A stretch of DNA of 64,000 bases from positions 62,001-126,000 of the forward strand of contig QLIY01000240.1 in NCBI GenBank assembly GCA_003260075.1, written 5' to 3'. This DNA comes from Phallusia mammillata. Taxonomy: Eukaryota; Chordata; Ascidiacea; Phlebobranchia; Ascidiidae. This document shows, in pieces, positions 1-10,700 of the stretch (positions are counted from its first letter, which is position 1; every line of letters begins with the position of its first letter). Position numbers and translations under genes: made by a program. The notes below the pieces were generated by a model that worked only from the letters and a program-made list of their open reading frames with translations, was not told the origin of the DNA and searched no databases.

Positions 1-101
1 CACAAACTTTGGCTGATGCAGTGGCAAGAAGTCCAGACGTTATAAAATCCAAGTCTGATGGGACTTTAATGTGGACGCCAATTTACCCAGAAAAGCAATA
101 G
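1..101 (+). CDS. 3' end of a C21orf62-like secreted protein gene (partial)
   Basis: The reading frame from base 3 to the TAG at 99-101 encodes a 32-residue C-terminus ending in TPIYPEKQ. It aligns with the end of the complete gene at 2310-3017: both share a T-L-x-x-A-V-x-R-x-P-D block, a D-G-T-L motif and a terminal T-P-I-Y. It is therefore the last coding part of an upstream tandem paralogue in the same orientation, and the rest lies before base 1. An AATAAA polyadenylation signal at 414-419 is a plausible 3' end. A 10-C junction (110-119) follows the stop, so the link between this fragment and the rest of the window may be a scaffold join. Function is unknown beyond that of the paralogue. 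Confidence 0.6.
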   Translation, partial: QTLADAVARSPDVIKSKSDGTLMWTPIYPEKQ

Positions 102-2309
102 TTTATTTTCCCCCCCCCCTTGCCATAAAATGTTGCAATACAGTTTCCGTCAATTAGTGTTGAAATTATCAATAAGTGTCCACCAGTTGAATGATGCCTA
201 TTTTTCCTTATGTTGCCATAAAATGTTGCAATACGGTTTTCGTCAATTAGTGCTGAAATTATATCAATAAGTAACTATTAATTAAATCACCCCCGGAAGC
301 GTTCATGCTTGGAAAGCCAGTTTGATACAGTGTAACTTCGTATAATAAGCCTGACGTACCGTGATGTATGTTAAAGTGTACGCGTTGGAAACTATCTAGC
401 AAATGTTGCTTGCAATAAAATACGGAACGTGAAAATCAATAGCAACTAAAAGATAATGTGCCTGAATTGTTGGATTTGGTTTCGACAATGGATGATACGC
501 GGTTACTTAAAAGCCACGACACAATGACTTGAAGATGCTTTTTCTGTCCTTTCAATGAGGATCAATCGACGAAAAAGATAACGGTTGACATTGTCGGCTA
601 GCAGAGACTCCAGAAAATCGTGGATGACTTGACGTGAAATCAGAATATGCAATAACTGTATTACTGTATTTTTTTGACCTGGTGTAATGCAAGTACAGAT
701 TTAAGTACAATAGCAACTGTCGCTGTTATGTTATTGTTTTGATGCAACTTAACAGATCTCGTTTGGCGACATTTTGACAAACGCAAATGTCAACAGGAAA
801 AGGCATCTCGAACTCTAGCTGAATAAAACAGAACAAACGGAAAAAGGTTAAACCGCTGTTTGCGTTCTGTTAAGTCCCCTCTTGATTTGTAGGTACGACA
901 CAAAAAAAGCGGGTACATAAAGTACATAATGATGTTTTGACCCGTGTCAATAAAATTAGTGGCAACATAGTTTTCGAAGGCAGTCACGCAGTAAGGGTGT
1001 GGGCCGATCTTGCCTCATAGTCCGCCATAGTCCTTCGAAATTAAATTCAAAAGAAATAGCGAACAGATTGAATACAGGTAGCGATAGAACGACAGAAGTA
1101 CTGGCGTCAGTGTTAGTGAAATGTAGCTAGCCTTTGTATGTAAAAAGGGAAACAGACTTTCAGAAATTTTGCGCAATATAGGGAAAAAGATTTGCACAAA
1201 TTGAAAACAGATTTTCAACAAATCCGCAATTCTAGTAAGTAACCATTTCCAAGGCGTCTGTTAATTGTGGTAGGTATCAAAATCCCCGGTGAAAACCACC
1301 CTGCGCTAGCATTTCTTTGTCTAGGGTAAATTTCAATGGGTTTTGCGATCTTTAACTTCACAACATAAGGACCGAAGCGTAGGCCTAATTCCCCTGTAGA
1401 GCAGTGTTTTCCATCCCTATGGGTCGCCTGAAAATTCTGTTGGGCCTTAGTGCTGTTTGTGACGTGTTAAGTTTATGTGTTAGCTCACTGCTAAGCGTTG
1501 TCAGATAATGCTTTGAACCAGCTTAAAGTTCGGGCCAAATGGAAATGTACCCCCCCCCCTTGTGACGTGTTAAGTTTATGTGTTAGCTCACTGCTAAGCG
1601 TTGTCAGGCTGATAATGCTTTGAACCAGCCTAAAGTTCGGGCCAAATGGAATTTTTTGGTCGAAAAAACGAATAATATTTGTTTAATTTTCCAAACTGGG
1701 GTAGTAACTTTCGAAAAGCTTTTCTGATTAACAGACAAAAATACAACCAAATTAGTAAGAACACATGTCCATTTGTCGTGAGAAACCACAAAACAAATTT
1801 TTGGGATGTATTTGAGTTGCTTCAAAAAAGGTAGGGAACAACTGCTGAAGAGCAATGTTTCCTTATTTGATGATTAGCAGCCATGGCTACGAGCGAAGAC
1901 AATGCACCAATACAGTTGCCGAGTCGGTCGAGGGCTTTCCGACTGCTGTGCCCTCAGCGTTACCGAGGCAAAGAGTCACACCTTAAAAAGTAAATAGGAG
2001 ACGACGGTCGACGACAGGCTGCCACAGCGAGAAGATGTTTCACAGCATTGAAGTGGGTTTTGAATAGGGGCCAAACGGAACTCCTGGTTCTTGTGTTGAC
2101 CGCGTGTAAGTTAAAGTGCACTCGCTCCTGTTTTTGACAGTTACGCATTTGCAAGGAGTACGTTGAGGTTAATAGAGGAAAGACTTTAAGAAGCAGTGGT
2201 GTGGGCAGTTGTTTTGTTGTCGTTCTCATCAAATTATCAGCGGCATAATGTTTTGATTTTAAAAGTGTTTTTTTCAGATGTCAAAAAACTGTAAAATACA
2301 CATTTGGTG
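102..2309. other. Spacer between the two paralogous genes; no gene seen
   Basis: No coding exon is supported here on either strand; the minus-strand open frames show no family signature. The stretch holds C10 junctions at 110-119 and 1550-1559. A roughly 58-bp sequence occurs twice at about 120-178 and 213-271, both copies to the right of the first C tract. A roughly 85-bp sequence occurs on both sides of the second tract. An acceptor-like pyrimidine tract ending in CAG lies at about 2270-2278, just before the downstream gene, so that gene may have an upstream untranslated exon. Confidence 0.5.
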
Positions 2310-3017
2310 ATGAAAAATTGTATGGTCATGAAATGCAAAGTTTGGACCATCCTGCAATTAACAGTGGTTGCAAATGCAGCATTGTTAGTGTTACGGGACA
2401 GTGGTGCCTTTAGCGGTATTCAAAACTGCACGTGTAGTGAAGCTATCTCCAACTGCACTTCAGTGGATACAATCATAGCGGACTTGTGCAATTGTACAGA
2501 CCTAACTCTTAACCAGACTTTGCAGTTGGCCGAAAGAGCTTTAGTGGAAAACACTATATCTTGGACAGATACCGACCAGTGGACAACAGTCTGCTGCGGA
2601 AGGCTGCGGACTGAAAATGCCAAAGTGATGTTGGTCAGTGTGCTCAATTTCGCAGTGATACAATATCTGACTGCATGGGATTGTCCAGGGGTGGTTAAAC
2701 CAACCGACACCGACGTATTGACAATGTACGGCTTAGAGAAACTCTCCACTCGTTTAGTCGATGGAGTCGCAAAGCGCAATATCAACGTCACGTGGACAGA
2801 CCAATCAAATCTGACGTCTGATTACGATCGACATCACGTGATCTTTATAGAACTGCCGGTGCTGCGTGGAAGGACGAAAATTAAGAGCTTTAGTCACGTG
2901 ATTTCGATGGACAGGATCTCGAAAGAGGAAACTTTACACAGGGCGGTGCAAAGAGCACCCGATGGAGTAACAGACAGAGAGGATGGGACGTTATTAATAA
3001 CACCGATATACGTTTAG
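2310..3017 (+). CDS. Secreted C21orf62-like protein, single coding exon
   Basis: This uninterrupted frame gives 235 residues. I start it at the first ATG (2310); the open frame begins slightly earlier at a TTG, which is not a plausible start. The N-terminus has a hydrophobic stretch (about residues 8-20) fitting a signal peptide. Next comes a Cys/Asn-rich block with repeated N-C-T glycosylation sites and a C-N-C motif, then a Y-G-L-E-K-L segment and a D-G-T-L-L-I-T-P-I-Y C-terminus. This order resembles the vertebrate C21orf62 family (N-C-S-C near the N-terminus, C-G-L-K-R-L in the middle, hydrophobic end in I-Y), recalled from memory. The family has no firm function that I know; secretion is inferred. 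AATAAA lies at 3536-3541. The gene is on the strand opposite GRIP and, if GRIP extends further left, lies inside it. Confidence is high that it is a gene, moderate on the family. Confidence 0.6.
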   Translation: MKNCMVMKCKVWTILQLTVVANAALLVLRDSGAFSGIQNCTCSEAISNCTSVDTIIADLCNCTDLTLNQTLQLAERALVENTISWTDTDQWTTVCCGRLRTENAKVMLVSVLNFAVIQYLTAWDCPGVVKPTDTDVLTMYGLEKLSTRLVDGVAKRNINVTWTDQSNLTSDYDRHHVIFIELPVLRGRTKIKSFSHVISMDRISKEETLHRAVQRAPDGVTDREDGTLLITPIYV

Positions 3018-4780
3018 ATATACATTGTTTGGGCCCATTTTGAAACGTTTAACAGAGGAAACGTTTACATGTTGGAAAGAGCGCTGTTGGAAAGATGGAA
3101 TTATCCACGGAAAGGATAGTTGCCCAAATGGAAAGATAAGAAACAGAAAAACCATAGTAAAGGTTATGTCTCCAATTTCTTCACATACACTGTGCATATT
3201 GGTCACATTTGAAACGTAACCAATCTATTCATGCTATTGATCAAAACGAAATCTGACAAAAAGTTTGTTTATTTTCCGTTGGAAATGTTTAAAAATATAC
3301 ACAATGGAAAAAAATAGACGGGGGATTAAACACGATATTTAAGGCCTGTCGGGCATCAGGTTAAGTCCAGCACCTATAGGTATATAGCTACTTAGCTAGG
3401 TAATTTATATTTATAATAATAAGGGACACTGGGTGTTAAGTCACGCCCTAAAGCTCGAACCCGGTCCAGAAAAGTGCGGCTTGACTTACAACTCTGGATC
3501 ACCATTTACTGTACATTCATTCGTTTTTAAACCACAATAAAATGGCTGAAAGGGCACCGCTTTTTGATCAGATAAAATGATACACGTGATTAGGTGTGTG
3601 ATTGTGTAAAGATTTTACATCGTGGACGAAGTTCTACTGCATTTAGTTTGAGCCAATTATGTACTGCTTGATATGGTAATCTACCCGTAAGTGTGTATTT
3701 GGCAAAATTTGCCCCACTTGCAAAATGTTCTGCTGGCGCCCATTCCGTATTTTTCGACGCAGTCAGTAATTGACGTTTGACCGTTTTAAATGATTAAGAA
3801 TTGATTGGACATTGTGAAGTTTTTTGTGCGTGTGAAATGAGACCGACAGTGGTTAGGGAAAAAATGGCATTATTTATTTTGGCATGTAGTGTGTCATACT
3901 CATGCTTATAGTACGATTCACGTTTACAAAAATAAATATTTAGACACATTTCAGTGCAAGTGATTTTTTTGTAGGTCAAGCCTAAATTTACGAGAAAGCG
4001 TACTTTGGGCAACTAATAATACACAATTTTTCCCCCCCCCCCAGTGGTTAGGGAAAAAATGGCATTATTTATTTTGGCATGTAGTGTGTAATACTCATGC
4101 TTATAGTACGATTCACGTTTACAAAAATAAATATTTATACACATTTGTATGCAAGTGATTTTTAGTAGGTCAAACCTAAGTTACTAGAATGCGTACTTAG
4201 GGCAACTAATAATACACATTTTTTGCAGAGCAATAACAAAAGGAAAATTTTATAAAAATAATTGATGCCCTAAATAGCAATATTTAAATACCCCCCCCCC
4301 TAGATAGCAATATTTAAATATACAATACCTAAGTGTAAAATATATACCTCCGAAAAGGACAATCAATTGGTTAATTTTTTTTGAAGTCATTCTAAGTGAA
4401 TAGGTAACTATTATCTGTACTGGCAAAAAACACCTTGAACGTTGTAGATATTTAGCAAATGCATTACTGTAGAAACACATCTTGTGCACCGCATTAGCAT
4501 TTGGGGGTCAATTGGGTCGAAATAATTTAACCCGGGATAATCACCCCCCCCCCGCAAATGCATTACTGTAGAAACACATCTTGTGCACCGCATTAGCATT
4601 TAGGGGTCAATTGGGTCGAAATAAATTAACCACGAATAATCGAGCAACACACAAATAGTATGCTATCCCTCAAAAAAGCTATGCTTCGGGATATTTGGCT
4701 CATAGCAATTGCAACATAATTATTTTTGCGCAAAAACAGCTCAAAATTTGAAGGAGTAATGTGTAACGGCAAAGACTTAC
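3018..4780. other. Non-coding stretch with three C10 junctions and their direct copies
   Basis: No coding exon is supported. It holds the 3' untranslated region of the upstream gene (AATAAA at 3536-3541). Three copy-junction-copy structures follow: about 180 bp on each side of 4032-4042, a short 20-bp copy around 4291-4300, and about 88 bp on each side of 4544-4553. Copies at the first junction differ by roughly 7 percent by eye, including small indels. Confidence 0.6.
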
Positions 4781-7700
4781 TTGCACTAGCGCTGTACTTG
4801 TTCCTGGGCGGCCTTTTCCTGTTGAATCGATTGCTACCTCGTCCGAACGTCGATACACCGCTGCCTTGTAGATGCTGACGACCCACCCTCTGAGACCCCC
4901 CCCCCGACATCGACTGGGCGCTTGTTATAAATGGGGCGAAGCGATTTTCTGCGTTAGAATATGAAATACGAGATTATAGTTAAATGACAACTAATGATTC
5001 CATAGTGGCGATATAATTTTTTATGCTTTGGTACATTGCATAACAAAAAAGGCAGACTGATTCAAGTCCACTAAAAGTCTCAGTTAGGTATTGAATATGA
5101 AATACGAGACTTACAACTGAGATATGTTCGGTAGCATCACGCAGTCTAACAGTTTTTTGTGTAAATAAAACCAAAACACGAAGCCAACAACTTAGTCAAC
5201 TGACTCTAATGTTTTGGGAAAATATGTGCTTTTAAACGATGAAAATGCCCATCCATAAAGTACTGTTATGTGCTCTTATTTTGAAAAAGCAAATTAAAAT
5301 AAAACTTAATGACTATTTTAAAACGTTCGGAACAAATAGACGCGGATCAGGCTGTATTTCTGATAAGAGTATACATGTGTACTTGCAGGCCCAATTGTCG
5401 TAAAAAGCGACATGCTTTATAACACCACGTTTCGGCAACTGCTTGACCCATTAAATTATCATTGACATGGGTTTTGCTTTGCACACTTATTTGGGTCAGA
5501 GTATTTCTCAGGTGAAATGTATAGTTGTATAGACAATGGCATATTAGCAATTCAAACTTACGTCCAAACTGTTTGGGGCTTGCTATGGCGAGGTGGGAGA
5601 CAGGTAGAATCTCTAATTTCACTTGGTCTGATGCCGTTTGCAGCATATCTGAGGCTTCTCGAACGCTCACGGAACCGTTTCCCATCGACACGTTGTCTAT
5701 AGACAAGATCTGATCGCCCACATGCAAAGCTCCACATCTGTGATAAAAAATATGCGTTAAAAATAAGTCAAGCAACGTTTGAAACACGATGGTTTAGACT
5801 TTAGACATGCATAAGCAAGGTTGACTGTAATTTTGTACGCTACGCTACTCAATGTCTAATGCACGCAAGCATTGCAAAAGGGCTTGTTTGCAGTAAGAAA
5901 ACATAAAGCGATAAATAACACATTAGCTCCTAAAGCATTGCGTTTGAATGATCGTTTGAATGACCCCCCCCCCAAGCGATAAATAACACATTAGCTCCTA
6001 AAGCATTGCGTTTGAATGATCTGTTGACCTTTTTAAGAAACCAGAAAAAAAATTAAGAACCACAGAAATGCAAGCACCAACTTAGTATTTTTACATGGAT
6101 AGTACAACCAACTGATTTCTTGAAATGATAAACATAAGTTAATAACTGGGATCAGTCATATCTAAATCATAGTACGCCAGGCCTTAAGCGGTAACCAGGC
6201 ATTCCCACAAATGACAAGTCTGAGATGGGATAAAATCCCCGACACGAGCCGTTCCACGACGAACACGCCTTGGGAATGGAATGGGCCTATCGTACTATGA
6301 CCAATTAACTGATTTCTTGTCAACATTTGAGGGGATGGGGTTCATTGTGTAGCGCCCTTGCATTTTTGGTCACAGCAACACCATCAACATTACTGAAAGT
6401 GCGTCAGGTCAATTAACAGACACTTGCCAAAACACCACTGTATCGTATCCCGGTAACAAAAGTGACACAGCAACAACGATTTTACGTCGATTGGTCAGGC
6501 TCGAAGCCATATTAGGAGCTGGCTATTCGAGCAGCCAATCAAATCGCTCGGATCAAAGCTGGAATGCAGTTGTAGGTTTAGAAGGATTGGCGACGGTCAG
6601 CGTTAGGCCGAATGATGGACAGTAACAACAGCTGACGGCCGATCATTCGCCACTTATGTGCTAAGCAAACTGTTGACTTGCGTACTGCGCCATAAAATAT
6701 GGAGACATTCCACACAAAGCTTGGCATGTTTTTGGTATCAATGAGGAAACTTTAACTTCACACACACAAAAGCACTCGTTTTATTCATACGGGTACTCGT
6801 TTTTTATAACCTGCTTTATACATACAGGTACTCGTTTTATTCACACGGGTACTCGTTTTATCATATGCACAGGTACAGTGTTTTTTGAGGTGTTTCAAAT
6901 TTCTCCAGCGGTTTCCCAAAATTCCCGTTTAAGCAAATATGGCTATTTTTTGGTATTTAAATGAAACACTTGCGGTCTCTTAAAACTACTTAGCGGTCAC
7001 CCAAACCAAACCTTAAAAANTCTCTTAAAACTACTTAGCGGTCACCCAAACCAAACCTTAAAAAAACTTGCACAGGTACATGCTTTATACATACAGGTAC
7101 TCGTTTTATTCACATATGTACTCGTTTTTTTCATATGCACAGGTACTCGCATTATACATACACGTACTCGTTTTATTCACATGGGTACTCGTTTTTTCGT
7201 ACACAGGTGCTTGCTTTCCCTAAAAAATCCACAAAAACGCCGTGAAAATGCAGATTTTGAATTGGTTTAAAGCGCGGACATTTTAGAAACAAATTATGTT
7301 TACTTGCCTGTCTGATATACTGGCGGGTTTTACCCGGTCAATACAGATTACAGTCTTCTTCCGATGCGTTGACTTCGTAAGGGTAATCCCCAGCTCGGCC
7401 CCTGGAGTCTTTGATACCTCGACTAGCAGTGGACCCGACGCGTTGGCCACGGCATCTGTAACGCACAACAGCTGTTTTTGGTGCGATACGTTTGGCCTTT
7501 TAAGGGCTTCCGGCTAAACGAAAACAAAACTGGTTGCTTCTGGCTTTCTTTTTATTGTCCTTTGAATGGCAAAGATCTGAAGCGATCCGTAACATAGAAC
7601 GGGAATAACAGAATTACGATTGCGGTACTGCTGAACAGGTGCACATGTTTAAAATGGTACACCGGATTTCAAAGTATGCCGAGTGTTAAGCTAAAACGCT

Positions 7701-10700
7701 CAGTACAACAAAGCACAGAGCGGAGCTGTAAGAAGGCTTGAATTTAGAACACCTTAGGTAGAAGCCCAACCAGGCCCAACGAAGTAATTCAAAACAGCCC
7801 GAATTGTTTTTTTTAACGGAAAACATACATATAGTGATAACTGTATTCAATAGTCGTAATTTTTTAGCAAATTATGTCAATATTAAGTTTGCCGTAACAA
7901 CCATTCGAAATCATTATTGCCAAAAATACACCTAAAACATGTAAGATTGTATATTTTGTAATTAAAACGACTCAAACGACTCAAACGTCAAATCAAACTA
8001 ATTTTTCGAAATTATAAAACCTCTGACTTTTCCTAAAAAAAGATAATAATTTATGAAAAGACAGTATTAAAAAATCGACACATACAAAAACCAAAACCGT
8101 CAAACAAAAGATCCAGACGCGTCTTTCCGCAGATAAAAATCACCCGAACTTGATCGATCATATTTAGCAGAGCGCGCAGACCTTAACCGCTGTCGAAAAA
8201 ATCCAAAACATGATCTTACCCATAACAGATACGTCATACTCGATTGTGAAGGTGGTTTCCTCCGGGCTTGCCTTAATCGTTTCGAGTGAGTCTTCCAGCG
8301 TCAAGGATTGCAACTTGATCGAGCCAACAGATACGATCCGATCTCCAGTCTTTAGACTCCCTTCCCTGGCGATTTGCAACAAGCGCATTAGTTGCCGTGG
8401 TAATAGGTTTTAGAGTAAATATTGAGAAAGTTAAGATTTCAAGGTGATTACTCCAAACACCGGCTGCAATGGATAAAGGGTTTGCATTTAAGAGCAGGCA
8501 GGCTAGACGCGGTCAAACACTGGCGTGTTTATACGATACACATCGCACCTAATCCCCACGTTACACACCGACGAGCACGCGCCGACGAAAGGGTGCGGCG
8601 TGCTGCCAAATGCCACAATGCGTTAGCGCCTAATGCAAGCAGCCCTGGTAATGTATACAGCCCATAGTTAAGTGAAATATTACGGCCTGGAAGACGTCTG
8701 GCGCAAAGGCCTGTTGTGTAAAATTTCATGTCAATGCAAAATACTAGCTTTATTTCGAGGGGAGCGCGCGAACCAAAGCCTTTATGCAATGTAAATTAAT
8801 AACTGTATGTTTAAAAGACAGTATATTTATGAGCAAAGTGCACAGTAACTGAAGCAAAATCGTTTATATCGTGGTTTTGCGCTGTTTTCTCGCCTCTTTT
8901 GGTGGTTTTACGTGCTGTTTGTTTTTTACATTCACTTCATTTGAAAACGACACAAGTTGCTGTCCGAGCGAAATGTTTTACACAAATATATTGTTTGTTT
9001 CTCGTTAAAATCATACATGTTGTTAAAATTTCTCTGTGGGCCACACAATTTCAGTGCTTTGTGCGAAAAAGCGCTAAAACTGACTTTTAAGCGCCAATAC
9101 AGGAGCTAAATAAAAGCAAAATATTTACCTGTCGGCTGGGGAGTCTTTGCGAATATGAGTGACCACATGAGGTCGCGATTTGCAGTGTTGATCATGACTT
9201 CCTCCTCTTAACACAAACCCGAACGAGTCGTTTCCCGAACGTCGAAGAGTAATGTCAGTCGTCTTTTGCACGATGTGGGCGGTTTGTACAGCTGTGTACA
9301 AAGAAACACAGAAATAATCACCATGCAACTTGCAGTAAAGATTTGTTGTTAGTTCTACAACCCAGAGCGCTGCTAAATGACAAAAAAATGGACATTGTGG
9401 TTGGGTTTCAAAGAAATTTGTTGATTATTTTCTCAAATTCTGTAAATGCCATGCCTTACAACCAAACATGACTGTTTGGGACTGAGAAATATAGCAATGT
9501 TAAAAGTTTAAACTTTAAACAAAAGTGACCCCCCCCCCATTTTCTCAAATTCTGTAAATGCCATGCCTTACAACCAAACATGACTGGTTGGGACTGAGAA
9601 TTATAGCAATGTTAAAAGTTTAAACTTTAAACAAAAGTGGCATTGTTAGTTTGTTTGTTATGTTGTGTTGACGAATCGTGACTATTGAGCAATGGAATTA
9701 ATTAAAATTCCAACCAATGGTTATCACTAAGGTATACTGTCCGATATTGGATAACTTAAGGAAAAGAGGTCGGTCCAGCGAACCAAAGAGCTTACAGATT
9801 TAAGTATATTTTGAATGCAAACGCCCCCAGTTAAAATTTTGATCATGCATATCTGCTAGAATTACTGTCCTGCATATGACTATAGCGCAGATTTTTTTGG
9901 TCAAAAACAACGTTTACTTTTATTTTTTTAATCTGCCTCGTATCCCAGTTGTGCCTCTTTTAAAGTGAACATGGATGGTAACCAGAGATTTTATGCTAAT
10001 TTGTTCCCCCTCACAAAAATAGATATCACATTGGCAATGAAATGACCGCTTTTATATCATCATGCCCAACAACGGGACAAAATCCCACAAGAGGATGTTA
10101 TAACTGGTGCTGACAGACGAATATTGTCACCAGGTTAAATGTATAGGCAATTGTCAAACCACTTAGTTACCGAATCGCAATTGTGTTGGTATTTTTGACG
10201 ATTTTTTTAGTTTTGTATGGAAATTGCCTTCTAATCACTAAAATCAAAACACTTGTCGTGGAAAAGATAATTTTCGGTTCCTAATCAAGAATATACCATT
10301 TTCCTGATCATATACATCACAAGTGTTTTTGTACCAGTCTGTACTCCTTTATGTGCATAATTAAAATTAATACAATACAATATAATTTTGCATATTTGTC
10401 TCCACCTATTCTACATTATGGCTAAGTTGGTGTTTCTTAAAACGCTACTTTAGGCTAAAAAAACTTAAGACTTACTTGTGGGCGGAAGATGGTACTCGAT
10501 TTCCAAGTTCACCCGTTCTCCTATGTTTTTCAGCAAACTTATAATCTCTCCGTGTTTCAGCTTCGATGTTCGAATTCCGTTTATCTCGGTAATAAAATCG
10601 CCAACTTGAAGCAAATCACTCCTGAAGTAACAACACGTTAAGTCAGCTCTGAAAATGCTTTATTGGCGATATTCGATAACGATATTCGTCTGTGATATGG

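Noticed and set aside
4626..4910. Minus-strand frame with a Gly-rich start
   Set aside because: Its start comes from the C10 junction at 4896-4905; only the 4864-4781 part has splice sites and fits GRIP phase.
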